A DNA stretch of 64,000 nucleotides from Saccharothrix deserti. GTDB lineage: Bacteria; Actinomycetota; Actinomycetes; Mycobacteriales; Pseudonocardiaceae. The DNA is taken from positions 248,001 through 312,000 of the forward strand of contig NZ_VKAB01000011.1 in NCBI RefSeq assembly GCF_009769385.1. The letters are read 5' to 3'. The translations under genes and the position numbers were made by a program. Of this stretch, positions 7,141-16,207 are shown piece after piece. How positions within the stretch are numbered: position 1 is the stretch's first letter; each line of letters starts with the position of its first letter. The notes below the pieces were generated by a model. The model ran no database searches, was not told where the DNA came from, and saw nothing but the letters and a program-made list of their open reading frames with translations.

Positions 7141-9022
7141 CGGCGTACATCCGGCTCTGCAACTCGTACAGGTCCGCGTACCGGCCACCGAGGGCCAGCA
7201 GTTCGGCGTGCGTGCCCTGTTCGGTCAGTTGTCCTTCGTGCAGCAGGAGGATCCGGTCGGCGTGCCGGACGCTGGCCAGCCGGTGCGTGATGAGCACGAC
7301 CGTCCGGTCCTCGGCCAGCGCGCGCAGCGACTCGTACACCGCGAACTCGGCTTTGGCGTCCAACGGCGCGGTCGGCTCGTCCCAGATGAGGAGGGGCGCG
7401 TCCCGGTAGAGCCCGCGGGCCACGGCGAGCCGCTGCCACTGGCCGCCGGACAGCTCAACCCCGCCCCGGAACTGCTTGGACAGCAACGTGTGCCAGCCGT
7501 CCGGGAGCTGGTCGACCACCTCGTCCGCGCCCGCCTGGGTCGCCGCGTCCAGCATCGCCAGCCCTTCCGGGTCCGGGCGGTCGTACCTGCCGACGCGGAC
7601 GTTCACCCGTGCCGTGTGCGGCCACCGGACCGGGTCCTGGAGGACCATCATCACCCGGTCGGCCACCCGGCCGCGGTCCACGAGCGCGATGTCGTGCCCG
7701 CCCCAGCCGACCACGCCGGACGTCGGCGTGTAGAGACCGGCGATGAGCTTCGCCAACGTGGTCTTGCCCGAGCCGTTCTCACCGACCAGCGCGATCGTCT
7801 CGCCGGGTTCGATGGTCAGCGAGACGTCCCGGATCGCGGGCCGGGTGCTGCCGGGGTAGTGGAACGTGACGCGGTCCAGGGTCACCCGGCTGGGGTCGAT
7901 CGGGGCGTCGACGCCGTCGCGTTGCGCCGACCGTGCGGCGGAGGCCAGGAACTCCTGGTAGTCGGCCACGTACATGCCCTGTTCCACGAGCTGGTTGGCG
8001 GCCAGCACCAGCCGGTTCAACGCGGTCGTGGCGACCCGGATCGCGATCGCGGCGGTACCGGCGACGGCCAGCGGCACCCAGCCGTAGCGCACCAGCCCGC
8101 CGAGGACGACGTAGGTGACGGCGAGGCCGAGCCCGGCGAGCGCCCGGCCGATGCCCCGAACCCGCGCCTGGGCGGTGGCGAGCCGGACGTCCTCGTCCCG
8201 CAACGGGTCCGCGGCCACCCGGTACTCGTGCAGGACGAACGGTTCCGCCTGGTAGGCGCGGATCTCGGCGGCGGGCTCGCGTTCGGTGGCGAGGTCGGAC
8301 ACCATCTGCACGCGCCGGTCCAGCGCCACGGTCCGGCCGACGCTGGCGTAGGCGAGCTTCGCGGCCCGCTGCACCGCCCACCCGTCCGGGAGCACGGCCA
8401 GCAGCAGCACCGGCACCAGGATCGGGTGGAGCACGGCGAGGCTGCCGGTGGCGGCGACGATGCCGAGCACGGCCCCGATCAGTTCGACCAGGTTGTCCGC
8501 CGCCCGTTCGAGGAAGAAGAGGCCCCGGTCGCGGGCCCGGTGCATCCGGTCGTGGAACCGTGCGTCGTCGAACGCGGCCAGGTCCGCGGCGAGGCCGGCC
8601 GCGTAGAGCCGTTCCTCGGCCAGCCGCCGCACGGCCGGCGTGATCCGGGCGTGCGCGAGGGAGACGCCGACGTCCATCGCACCGCGCAACCCGAACGCCG
8701 CGCCGACGAGCAGCAGGTCCGGCAGCGCGGCCAGCACCCGTTCGGTGCTCGGACCGCTCGCCAGCAGTTCGGTCAACACCCCGGTCGTGGCGAACAGCCC
8801 GAACGCCGCCGCGAGCCCGGACACCACCTGCATCACGACGACCGCCGCCGCGGGCACGGGTGCCGCTTGGCGGATCATCTTGAGGACGGGCCACGTGGCC
8901 GAAGGCAGGCCGCGCAGCACACGGCGGGGTGCGGTCGCGGCGGTGTCGTCCAGTTGCCAGTGCGGGGTGACCAGGGCTCCGTCGCGCGGGTCCGGTTCGG
9001 TGGTCACGGCTGGGCCGGTCAC
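7133..9022 (-). CDS. ABC exporter (membrane domain fused to ATPase), lanthipeptide cluster
   Basis: A 629-residue half-transporter: an N-terminal exporter membrane domain (about 50-350), then an ATPase with Walker A GENGSGKTT (about 411), LQDP Q-loop, LSGGQWQRLAVARG signature and LLIWDEPTAPLD Walker B. It lacks the N-terminal C39 peptidase of LanT proteins, so it should export without cutting the leader. Start GTG 9022 overlaps the LanM stop by 4 bp (GTGA). The longer open frame to 9385 runs antisense-like through lanM and is not coding. Probable homodimer in the membrane. Confidence 0.88.
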   Translation of the reverse strand: MTGPAVTTEPDPRDGALVTPHWQLDDTAATAPRRVLRGLPSATWPVLKMIRQAAPVPAAAVVVMQVVSGLAAAFGLFATTGVLTELLASGPSTERVLAALPDLLLVGAAFGLRGAMDVGVSLAHARITPAVRRLAEERLYAAGLAADLAAFDDARFHDRMHRARDRGLFFLERAADNLVELIGAVLGIVAATGSLAVLHPILVPVLLLAVLPDGWAVQRAAKLAYASVGRTVALDRRVQMVSDLATEREPAAEIRAYQAEPFVLHEYRVAADPLRDEDVRLATAQARVRGIGRALAGLGLAVTYVVLGGLVRYGWVPLAVAGTAAIAIRVATTALNRLVLAANQLVEQGMYVADYQEFLASAARSAQRDGVDAPIDPSRVTLDRVTFHYPGSTRPAIRDVSLTIEPGETIALVGENGSGKTTLAKLIAGLYTPTSGVVGWGGHDIALVDRGRVADRVMMVLQDPVRWPHTARVNVRVGRYDRPDPEGLAMLDAATQAGADEVVDQLPDGWHTLLSKQFRGGVELSGGQWQRLAVARGLYRDAPLLIWDEPTAPLDAKAEFAVYESLRALAEDRTVVLITHRLASVRHADRILLLHEGQLTEQGTHAELLALGGRYADLYELQSRMYADA

Positions 9023-11841
9023 GACGGGCCGTCGCCGAGGAGGAGCACCGACGGCAGGTCGCAGTCCGGGTGCATCCGGAGCAGTTGGTAGGCGATGCCG
9101 CCCGACCCGGACATGATGCTCGGCGAGTACACCTCGCGGGCCAGGCCGGTGGTCGGGCCGTTGGCTTCCAGGCTGCCGATCGTCATCGCGTCCAACGTCG
9201 GCCGGTCGAGCCCTTCGGGGGCCACGCCGGCGTCCAGTGCGGTCGTCAGCAGCTCCCACGTGCCCATGTCGCCGTGGCACAGGGTGTGGGTCCAGCCGAT
9301 GCCGTCGCGCAGCGCCGAAGCCGCCGCCCGGCGCAGCACGTCCGGGTCTTCCGCGGCCAAGCCGACACCGATCGCGCCATGACACCAGGCGGCGGCGATC
9401 GTGTCCGGTTCACGTGGGTCCATCCACGCTTCCCGCACCGGGTTGTACCAAGTCTCCTCGAACGCCGCCGCGCCCTCGGCCAGCGCGGAGAACCGGCGGT
9501 CGTCGGTGACCGCCGCCAGCTTGGCCAACGCCCAGCCGATACCGGTGGCACCGTGGGCGAAGCCGCCGATGCCGTCCGGCCAGTTCGGCGCGGCCCACCG
9601 GACCAGGCCGCCGTCGGCGCGCGCGTCGTCGGCCAGCCGCCGGCCCGCGTCCACCGCCAGATCCACCCACCGCGCCCGACCGGTCCGCTCGGCCAGCATC
9701 AGCAGCGGCACGATGGCGCCCGCCGTGCCGACGACCAGGTCCGGTCCCTCACTGGCCGCGAGCGCGGCGGGCATCTGCTCGGCCAGGAACTCCGCGTCGT
9801 CCAGGCATTCGAGGCCCAGCCGGTGCAGGGTCAGCCAGGACCAGATCTGCGAGCCCAGGCCGATGTACCCGCCGACGGGATCCGGCCTGCGACGGGTGTG
9901 CTCGGCCTGCGCGGCCCACCACCGCTGGGTCAGCGCGGCCGTCCGCACGGTCGCGTCCAGCAGCTCCGACACACCGTCGACGGCGTCGGCGCGCCCCGCC
10001 GCCACCTCCCGGCGGTAGGCCGCGAGCAGCACGGCGACCCCCAGCGTCCCGCCGTACAGGTCGGGTGTCAGGGGAGTGGTCTGCCACCCGGACCGGTCCA
10101 GGATCGGCGCGAACCACGTGGCCGTGCCGTCACTGCCGCGTACCGCCTCGGCGGCGAGTTCACGCATCAGCTTCGCGGCCAGTGCTCGTCGGCGTTCGTC
10201 CAAGGAGGACAAATCGGGTGGCGGTGCGTCCATCCGGCGGAGATCGGGTTCCGCGCCCTGGTTCAGGTAGGCGCTGACGAGGGCGGCTTGCGTGACGCGG
10301 CGTTCCAGCGCGAGGTCGGCGGTGCGCCAGTTGTGCAGCGCCAACTCCACCTGGTCGACCCGAGGCCCGCAGACCAGGCCACCGGGTGTGTGCAGCCAGC
10401 CTTCGGCGGGGGTCGTGGTGAACACCGGGATGTCGCCGTCGAGCAGCTCGGCCACCTCGGCGGCGTGCACGTCCGGGTCACCCGGTCCGCGCGTGTTCAT
10501 CGAGTGCCGGGCGAGCAACGCCCTGGCCTTGCGTTCCGCCGCGTCCTGGTCGTGCAGGCCCGCCGGGTGCCACAGCATCCGGGCCAGTTCGGTGTACGAC
10601 TCGGTGTCGCGCACGATCACCCGCACCACGCAGTCGGCGAACGTCGCGAGCAACGGCGCCAACTCGCCCGCCCGGTCCAGCCGCGTGATCCGCGAGGCCA
10701 TCTCGTCGAACCCGGCGACCACCCGGGGCCAGTGGTGCGCCAGCCGGGGCTGCGGGCTCGGCAGGTTCCGGGTCGGCGGCAGTTGCTGCGGCACGATGGC
10801 GACCCGTGCGGTGTCCGTGCCCGCGCCCACCAGGTCCGGCAACCCGATGTCGGGCTGTTCGCCGGGCAGCCCGCCCATCGCCGAACCGTCCACGCCGCGC
10901 CACCCCAGGCCGGCCCCGCGTCCGGGCAGGAGACCGGTCCGCAGCACGGTCCCGTTCAGCTGTTCGGCGATCCGGTCGGTCGCCTCGCCCGCGCCCGTCG
11001 GCGGGTGCGGCGGACGTGGCGTGAACACGCTTTCGCAGTCCACCACCACCGGCACCGGTCCGCAGGCGATGATGTTCTCCGCGTGCAGGTCCGTCCCGGC
11101 CACCAGCCGCATCACCGCGAGCCAGTGACCCAGGTTGCGGTAGAAGACGTCCAGTTCCGCGTCGGTCTCGCAGTACCGGTGGGCCACGTGTTCGGCCCAG
11201 CCGTAGTCGTCGGCGACGATCGCGCGCGGCACCCGGATGCCCGAGGCGTCACCGGCGGTCAGCACGGCCAGGAAGTCCGCCAGCCGCTGGTCCACCCGCA
11301 TGGGACGCGGTTTGTAGACCACCGTGCCGCCGGTGCAGTGCAGCAGCGTGACGGTGTGGCCGCCGCGGTGGCTGTCGCCCGCGCCGAACTCGACTTTGCG
11401 CAGCTCACCGGCGTCGGCGCCGAGCAGGTCGCGTAGCCGGGGCCGGTCGGCGGCGAAGCGCGACGCCATCGTGTGCACCGCGTCGACCCGGTTGGCCACG
11501 ACCGTGCGCAGCCGGGTCACGAGGTGCGGGTAGTGCCGGGTCAGGTCCTCCCAGAACGCGGGCTCGGCGGCCCGCGCCAGGAACTCCGCCCAACGGCCCG
11601 CCGGGTCGTCGGCGACGAGCCTGCCGGTCACGCGCGCCGCGTTCAGCTCCAGCACGATGACGCGGATGACCTTCCGCCGCACGGTGTCCAGCAACGCGTC
11701 GCGGGCGGCGTCGAGCACGGCGTCCGCCTCGGCGGCGCCGAGGTCGGCGACCTCGGCCAAACAGCGGGCCGACCGGTCGAGTGCCGGACCGATCAGCCAA
11801 TCCAGGGTTCGGTCGAGTTCGCCGACCTCGTCGGGTGCCAT
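9019..11841 (-). CDS. lanM: class II lanthipeptide synthetase LanM
   Basis: A 940-residue bifunctional enzyme that dehydrates Ser/Thr and cyclises Cys onto them. The N-terminal kinase-like dehydratase (DUF4135, about 80-500) shows VVYKPRPMRVDQRL, GTDLHAENIIA and PVVVDCESVF. The C-terminal LanC-like cyclase (about 570-940) keeps the zinc ligands Cys820 (WCHG), Cys855 and His856 (CHGDMG) and the GFAHGATGIGWAL motif. Length is typical of LanM. Its ATG is 3 nt after the precursor stop. It partners the peptide at 11845-12036 and the exporter downstream. Confidence 0.95.
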   Translation of the reverse strand: MAPDEVGELDRTLDWLIGPALDRSARCLAEVADLGAAEADAVLDAARDALLDTVRRKVIRVIVLELNAARVTGRLVADDPAGRWAEFLARAAEPAFWEDLTRHYPHLVTRLRTVVANRVDAVHTMASRFAADRPRLRDLLGADAGELRKVEFGAGDSHRGGHTVTLLHCTGGTVVYKPRPMRVDQRLADFLAVLTAGDASGIRVPRAIVADDYGWAEHVAHRYCETDAELDVFYRNLGHWLAVMRLVAGTDLHAENIIACGPVPVVVDCESVFTPRPPHPPTGAGEATDRIAEQLNGTVLRTGLLPGRGAGLGWRGVDGSAMGGLPGEQPDIGLPDLVGAGTDTARVAIVPQQLPPTRNLPSPQPRLAHHWPRVVAGFDEMASRITRLDRAGELAPLLATFADCVVRVIVRDTESYTELARMLWHPAGLHDQDAAERKARALLARHSMNTRGPGDPDVHAAEVAELLDGDIPVFTTTPAEGWLHTPGGLVCGPRVDQVELALHNWRTADLALERRVTQAALVSAYLNQGAEPDLRRMDAPPPDLSSLDERRRALAAKLMRELAAEAVRGSDGTATWFAPILDRSGWQTTPLTPDLYGGTLGVAVLLAAYRREVAAGRADAVDGVSELLDATVRTAALTQRWWAAQAEHTRRRPDPVGGYIGLGSQIWSWLTLHRLGLECLDDAEFLAEQMPAALAASEGPDLVVGTAGAIVPLLMLAERTGRARWVDLAVDAGRRLADDARADGGLVRWAAPNWPDGIGGFAHGATGIGWALAKLAAVTDDRRFSALAEGAAAFEETWYNPVREAWMDPREPDTIAAAWCHGAIGVGLAAEDPDVLRRAAASALRDGIGWTHTLCHGDMGTWELLTTALDAGVAPEGLDRPTLDAMTIGSLEANGPTTGLAREVYSPSIMSGSGGIAYQLLRMHPDCDLPSVLLLGDGPS

Positions 11842-11844
11842 CGG

Positions 11845-12036
11845 TCAGCAGCAGTACACCGGTCGGGACGCGGTGCACGACGAACAACGGCTGCCCGGCG
11901 GGTTGCACGCCACGATGTCGCCCTCGGCGAACTCGCCGTTGGCGAACAGCGGGCCGGCCGGGTTGTCCCACTCGTCGAGACCGGCGCGCCAGCGCGCCAC
12001 CAGTTCCTCGGCGTCGAGCAGCATTGCGGTGGTCAT
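11845..12036 (-). CDS. lanA: class II lanthipeptide precursor, 63 aa, five-Cys core
   Basis: The ATG at 12036 has a strong AAGGGAG ribosome site. Residues 1 to about 42 form a helical acidic leader (EELVARWRAGLDEWDNPAGP, then GEFAEGDI). The core has Cys at 44, 51, 54, 62, 63 and Ser/Thr at 49, 52, 53, 55, 57, with NPPG near its start and a terminal Tyr-Cys-Cys. No Gly-Gly or Gly-Ala processing motif is visible, matching the absence of a C39 peptidase. Immediate proximity to lanM (3 nt) identifies it. A longer open frame from 12099 lacks a ribosome site. I do not recognise the core as a known lantibiotic. Confidence 0.9.
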   Translation of the reverse strand: MTTAMLLDAEELVARWRAGLDEWDNPAGPLFANGEFAEGDIVACNPPGSRCSSCTASRPVYCC

Positions 12037-12119
12037 TCTTGCTCCCTTCCTGGGCGGGAGCGAGGAGTGTAAAAATGCCGTGCACACGGGCGCGCACACA
12101 AAAAGTGGCGTTCCGCCGT
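12037..12119 (-). promoter_or_regulatory. lanA upstream region with direct repeats (possible SARP box)
   Basis: Between the SARP gene and lanA lies an 83-bp gap. GCACAC occurs at 12082-12087 and 12094-12099 (read on the minus strand as GTGTGC twice, 12 bp apart), followed by an AT-rich TTTTTACAC that could serve as -10. SARP activators bind direct repeats near -35 with about one-turn spacing. The assignment is inference. Confidence 0.35.
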
Positions 12120-12887
12120 TCAGTTGTGCCCACCCAATTCCGGGGTGGCGGTGTCATTGCGCCGAACGGCCTCGTACAACTCGTTGGTCGCCGCACTCGG
12201 CGCCACGCCCAGCTCCGCGTCCAGCACCCTGACCAGCCGTTGGTAGACCGCGACGGCTTCGGTGCGGCGTCCCGCAGCGGCCAGCGCGGCGACGAGGTGC
12301 CGCCAGAGCCGTTCCCGCAGCGGGTATTCGACCACCAGCCCGGCCAACGCGGGCACCAACTCGTCGTGGAAACCGAGCGCGAGGCGCACACCGACGAGAT
12401 CTTCGATGGCGCTGATCCGCTGCTCGTCCAACACCGTCACGTCCGGACGGACCGCCTCGGGCACCGGCACACCGGCCATCACCGGCCCCCGCCACAGGCC
12501 CACCGCGCGGGCCAGGGAACGCGCCGCCGCGACGTGCGCGCCGTGGCCGCGCGACTCGTGCCCCTCGGCCACGAGCCGTTGGAACAGCGTCACGTCCACC
12601 CCGTCAGGCGGCGCGACCAACACGTACCCGTCCCGTGAGGCCACGATGCCGGGCTGACCGGCTGCGTGTAACAGCTTCCGCAATTCGGCCACATGCGTGC
12701 GCACGTTCGCGGCGGCCGACGGCGGCGGTTTACCCGACCACAGCGCCTCGATGATCCACTCCAGCGGCAACGCCCGGTTGGCGCGCAACGCCAACACACC
12801 GAGCAGCACCCGCGCCATCCGCCGCGCCGGGTGGCGCAGCACCCCACCGGTCCGCACCACGGGCCGTCCCAGCACCAAGACCGCCAT
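12120..12887 (-). CDS. SARP-family (AfsR/DnrI type) pathway activator
   Basis: A 255-residue regulator with an OmpR-like winged helix (about 1-90: RMARVLLGVLALRANRALPLEWI, then PPPSAAANVRTHVAELRKLL) and a bacterial transcriptional activator domain (about 95-240, ending AVAVYQRLVRVLDAELGVAPS). These activate antibiotic clusters in actinomycetes. The start ATG 12887 (MAVLVLGRP) has a GGGGTGGTG ribosome site; the open frame extends to 13010 without better signals. It sits 83 bp before lanA on the same strand, so it is the likely cluster-specific activator. Confidence 0.88.
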   Translation of the reverse strand: MAVLVLGRPVVRTGGVLRHPARRMARVLLGVLALRANRALPLEWIIEALWSGKPPPSAAANVRTHVAELRKLLHAAGQPGIVASRDGYVLVAPPDGVDVTLFQRLVAEGHESRGHGAHVAAARSLARAVGLWRGPVMAGVPVPEAVRPDVTVLDEQRISAIEDLVGVRLALGFHDELVPALAGLVVEYPLRERLWRHLVAALAAAGRRTEAVAVYQRLVRVLDAELGVAPSAATNELYEAVRRNDTATPELGGHN

Positions 12888-13067
12888 CCGGCACCACCCC
12901 TTCACGGGCGAGACCTCCCGATATACAGGCAGTACCGACCGCGGGGCACCGGCGTCGCGGCACGTTCGCACGTCCGGCGCTGCGGTCCGGCGAAGGCCGC
13001 CCATCGACAACGCGAATGCCCGAACTGGCGAACGCGGTCCTCAGGGGCCGTGTAGTTGACTGTGGAC

Positions 13068-14747
13068 ATGACGACACCTCAGGTCGCGAGGCCCTCGATC
13101 CTGACCGTGGACGACGACCCGGGTGTGTCCCGGTCCGTGGCGCGCGACCTGCGCCGCAAGTACGGCGAGCGCTACCGGATCGTGCGGGCCGAGTCGGGGG
13201 CGCAGGCGCTCGACGCGTTGCGCGAGATCAAGCTGCGCGGCGAGGAGGTGGCGGTGCTGCTGGCCGACTACCGGATGCCGGGCATGAGCGGCATCGAGTT
13301 CCTGGAAGCCGCGATGGACCTGTTCCCGGCGGCACGGCGGGTGCTGCTGACCGCCTACGCCGACACCGACGCGGCGATCCGCGCGATCAACGTCGTGGAC
13401 CTCGACCACTACCTGCTCAAACCGTGGGACCCGCCGGAGGAGAAGCTGTACCCGGTGCTGGACGACCTGCTGAGCGCCTGGTCGGCGGCCGACCGGAGCC
13501 CGGTGCGGCAGGTCCGCGTCATCGGCCACCGCTGGTCGTCGCGGTCCTTCGAGGTGCGCGACTTCCTGGCGCGCAACTCCGTCCCGTTCCGCTGGCACGC
13601 GCTGGACGACGGCGACACCGAGGCCGACCGGCTGCTCGCAGCGTCCGGCCAGGACGGCGACCGGCTGCCCGTGGTCATCACCGCGGACGGCGAGCCGCTG
13701 GTCCAGCCCTCGGACGCGGAACTGGCCGCGCGGGTCGGGCTGACCACGCGGCCGTCCACCGACTTCTACGACCTGATCGTGGTCGGCGGCGGTCCCGCCG
13801 GTCTGGGCGCGGCCGTCTACGGCGGTTCCGAGGGACTGCGGACGGTGCTGGTGGAACGCCGTGCGACGGGCGGCCAGGCGGGCACGAGCAGCCGGATCGA
13901 GAACTACCTGGGCTTCCCCGACGGCGTGTCCGGCGAGCAGCTGACCGACCGCGCCCGCAGACAGGCGCTGAAGTTCGACGTCGAAGTGCTGACCGCGTGC
14001 GACGTGGTCGGGTTGGAGGCACGCGGCGCGGCACGCGTGGTGCGGCTCGGCGACGGCACCGAGCTGGCCGCGCACACCGTCATCCTCGCCACCGGCGTGT
14101 CCTACCGGATGCTGGACGCGCCCGGCCTCGGCGGGCTGACCGGCCAGGGCGTGTTCTACGGCGCGGCGACCACCGAGGGCCCCAGCTGCGCGGACCAGGA
14201 CGTCTACCTGGTCGGCGGCGCGAACTCGGCGGGCCAGGCGGCGCTGTACTTCGCCGCGCACGCCCGCCGCGTCGTGCTGGTGGTGCGCGGCGACTCGCTG
14301 GAGCGGTCGATGTCGCACTACCTGATCGAACAGCTCGCCCGCGTCGACAACATCGAGGTGCGCACGTGCACCGAGGTCGTCGGCGGGGTGGGGGAGCAGC
14401 ACCTGGAGGCGTTGACGTTGCGGCACAACAAGACCGGCGAGACGACGACCGTGCCCACGTCGTGGCTGTTCGCGTTCATCGGCGCCGCACCGCACACCGA
14501 CTGGCTCGCCGGCACGCTCGCCCGCGACGAGCGCGGTTTCGTGCTCGCCGGACCGGACCTGGTCGGCGACGGCCGCCTGCCCGAGGGCTGGGACCTCGAC
14601 CGGCCGCCGTACCACCTGGAGACCAGCCTGCCCGGCGTGTTCGTGGCCGGTGACGTGCGCGCGGAGTCGGTGAAGCGGGTCGCGTCGGCCGTCGGTGACG
14701 GCGCGATGGCCGTGTCACTGGTCCACCGCTACCTGGAAAGGTCTTGA
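13068..14747 (+). CDS. response-regulator receiver fused to thioredoxin-reductase-like flavoprotein
   Basis: A 559-residue fusion. Receiver (about 10-130): acidic residues 15-17, phospho-Asp67 in LLADYRMPGMSG, Lys in YLLKPWDPP. A short linker/thioredoxin-like segment (about 145-235) follows, then a TrxR-type FAD/NAD domain (LIVVGGGPAGLGAAVYGGSEGL; ATGGQAGTSSRIENYLGFPDGVSG; VYLVGGANSAGQAAL; GVFVAGDVRAESVKRVASAVGDGA). The redox-active CXXC of thioredoxin reductases is missing: only one Cys remains at that site (GPSCADQD). It overlaps the histidine kinase start by 4 bp, so phosphorylation probably controls an NAD(P)H-flavin activity. Alternative starts TTG 13056 and GTG 13062. Confidence 0.9.
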   Translation: MTTPQVARPSILTVDDDPGVSRSVARDLRRKYGERYRIVRAESGAQALDALREIKLRGEEVAVLLADYRMPGMSGIEFLEAAMDLFPAARRVLLTAYADTDAAIRAINVVDLDHYLLKPWDPPEEKLYPVLDDLLSAWSAADRSPVRQVRVIGHRWSSRSFEVRDFLARNSVPFRWHALDDGDTEADRLLAASGQDGDRLPVVITADGEPLVQPSDAELAARVGLTTRPSTDFYDLIVVGGGPAGLGAAVYGGSEGLRTVLVERRATGGQAGTSSRIENYLGFPDGVSGEQLTDRARRQALKFDVEVLTACDVVGLEARGAARVVRLGDGTELAAHTVILATGVSYRMLDAPGLGGLTGQGVFYGAATTEGPSCADQDVYLVGGANSAGQAALYFAAHARRVVLVVRGDSLERSMSHYLIEQLARVDNIEVRTCTEVVGGVGEQHLEALTLRHNKTGETTTVPTSWLFAFIGAAPHTDWLAGTLARDERGFVLAGPDLVGDGRLPEGWDLDRPPYHLETSLPGVFVAGDVRAESVKRVASAVGDGAMAVSLVHRYLERS

Positions 14748-16207
14748 TCGGCGTGGAGAAGTTGACGGTCGACGACCTGCGCGGGCTGTTCCTGTTCGAG
14801 CACCTGTCCGAGGAGCAGTTGGCGTGGCTCCTCGCGCACGGCGAGGTGGAGAGGCACCGGGCGGGCACGCAGGTGTTGCGCGAGGGGCAGCCCGCGACCT
14901 GCTTCTTCGTGCTGCTGGACGGCACGGTCGCGCTCAGCCGGGTGATCGGCGGCCAGCGCGTGGAGACCAACCGCACCGACCACCGCGGCGCGTACTTCGG
15001 GGCCGGCCAGGCGTACCTGAGCCCGGACGCGGAGACCGCGGCCGTCTACCAGATGACCGCGGACGCGGTGACCGACGTGCGGCTGTACCAGTTGCCCGCG
15101 ACCGACTTCGGCGCGGTGTTCCGCGAGTGGTTCCCGATGGCCGTGCACCTGCTGGAAGGGCTGTTCTTCGGGTTGCGGAACACCCAGCGGATCGTGGGCC
15201 AGCGGGAACGGCTGCTCGCGCTGGGCTCGCTGTCGGCCGGGCTGACCCACGAGCTGAACAACCCGGCCGCCGCCGCGGTGCGGGCGACGGGGGCGTTGCG
15301 CGGGCGGATCGCCGGGATGCGGCACAAGCTGGCCCTGCTGGCGAGCGGTTCGCTCGACCCGGCCACCCTGCCGGTGCTGGTGAAGTTGCAGGAGAGCGCG
15401 GTCGAGCGGGTCGCGAAGGCGCCCAAGCTGGGCCCGATGGAGACCGCCGACCTGGAGGACGAGGTCGCCGACTGGCTGGACGCGCACGGCGTGTCGGGCG
15501 GCTGGGAGCTGGCCCCGGTGCTCGTCGCGGGCGGGCTGGACATCGACTGGCTCGACCGGGCGGCGGCCGTGTGCCCGGTGACGGCGACCGAGGCCGCCGT
15601 GCGCTGGCTGGCCTACACGGTCGAGACCGAGACCCTGATGAACGAGATCGAGGACGCCACCACCAGGGTGTCCACGCTGGTGGGCGCGGCCAAGCAGTAC
15701 TCGCAGGTCGACCGCGCGCCGTTCCAGGTGGTCGACGTGCACGAACTGCTCGACTCGACGTTGGTCATGCTCGGCGGCAAGATCGGCGACGGCGTGCGCG
15801 TGGTCAAGGAGTACGACCGGTCGCTGCCGCCACTGCCCGCCTACGCCGCCGACCTCAACCAGGTGTGGACGAACCTGATCGACAACGCCGTGGCAGCGAT
15901 GAACCGGCGCGGGACGTTGACAGTGCGAACGTCCCGCGCCGGTGATGACCTGGTGGTGGAGATCGCCGACACCGGTGCCGGCATCCCGGCCGAGGTGAAG
16001 GGCCGGATCTTCGAGCCCTTCTTCACGACCAAGGCTGTCGGCGAGGGCACCGGGCTCGGCCTGGACATCTCCTGGCGGATCGTGGTCGACCGCCACAACG
16101 GAGACATCCGGGTCGAGTCCGCGCCCGGCGACACCCGCTTCCAGGTCCTTCTGCCGCTGACCGCGTCTGCGCAGCCGTCAGCAGGTCCTGCGGAGGATGG
16201 ATCCTGA
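14744..16207 (+). CDS. cyclic-nucleotide-binding-domain histidine kinase
   Basis: A 487-residue cytosolic kinase. A cNMP-binding/CRP-like domain (about 10-130; [24 protein letters not shown]) precedes a HisKA H-box with His169 ([12 protein letters not shown]), a long helical insertion, and an HATPase domain ([43 protein letters not shown]). It probably phosphorylates the receiver/TrxR fusion with which it overlaps (TTGA at 14744-14747). GTG 14753 is an alternative start. Its 3' end overlaps the convergent glycosidase gene by 30 bp. The input could be a nucleotide or redox signal. Confidence 0.9.
   Translation: MIGVEKLTVDDLRGLFLFEHLSEEQLAWLLAHGEVERHRAGTQVLREGQPATCFFVLLDGTVALSRVIGGQRVETNRTDHRGAYFGAGQAYLSPDAETAAVYQMTADAVTDVRLYQLPATDFGAVFREWFPMAVHLLEGLFFGLRNTQRIVGQRERLLALGSLSAGLTHELNNPAAAAVRATGALRGRIAGMRHKLALLASGSLDPATLPVLVKLQESAVERVAKAPKLGPMETADLEDEVADWLDAHGVSGGWELAPVLVAGGLDIDWLDRAAAVCPVTATEAAVRWLAYTVETETLMNEIEDATTRVSTLVGAAKQYSQVDRAPFQVVDVHELLDSTLVMLGGKIGDGVRVVKEYDRSLPPLPAYAADLNQVWTNLIDNAVAAMNRRGTLTVRTSRAGDDLVVEIADTGAGIPAEVKGRIFEPFFTTKAVGEGTGLGLDISWRIVVDRHNGDIRVESAPGDTRFQVLLPLTASAQPSAGPAEDGS

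Noticed and set aside
9070-11436. Plus-strand open frame of 788 codons opposite lanM
   Set aside because: Composition is that of an antisense shadow; lanM on the minus strand has full catalytic motifs.
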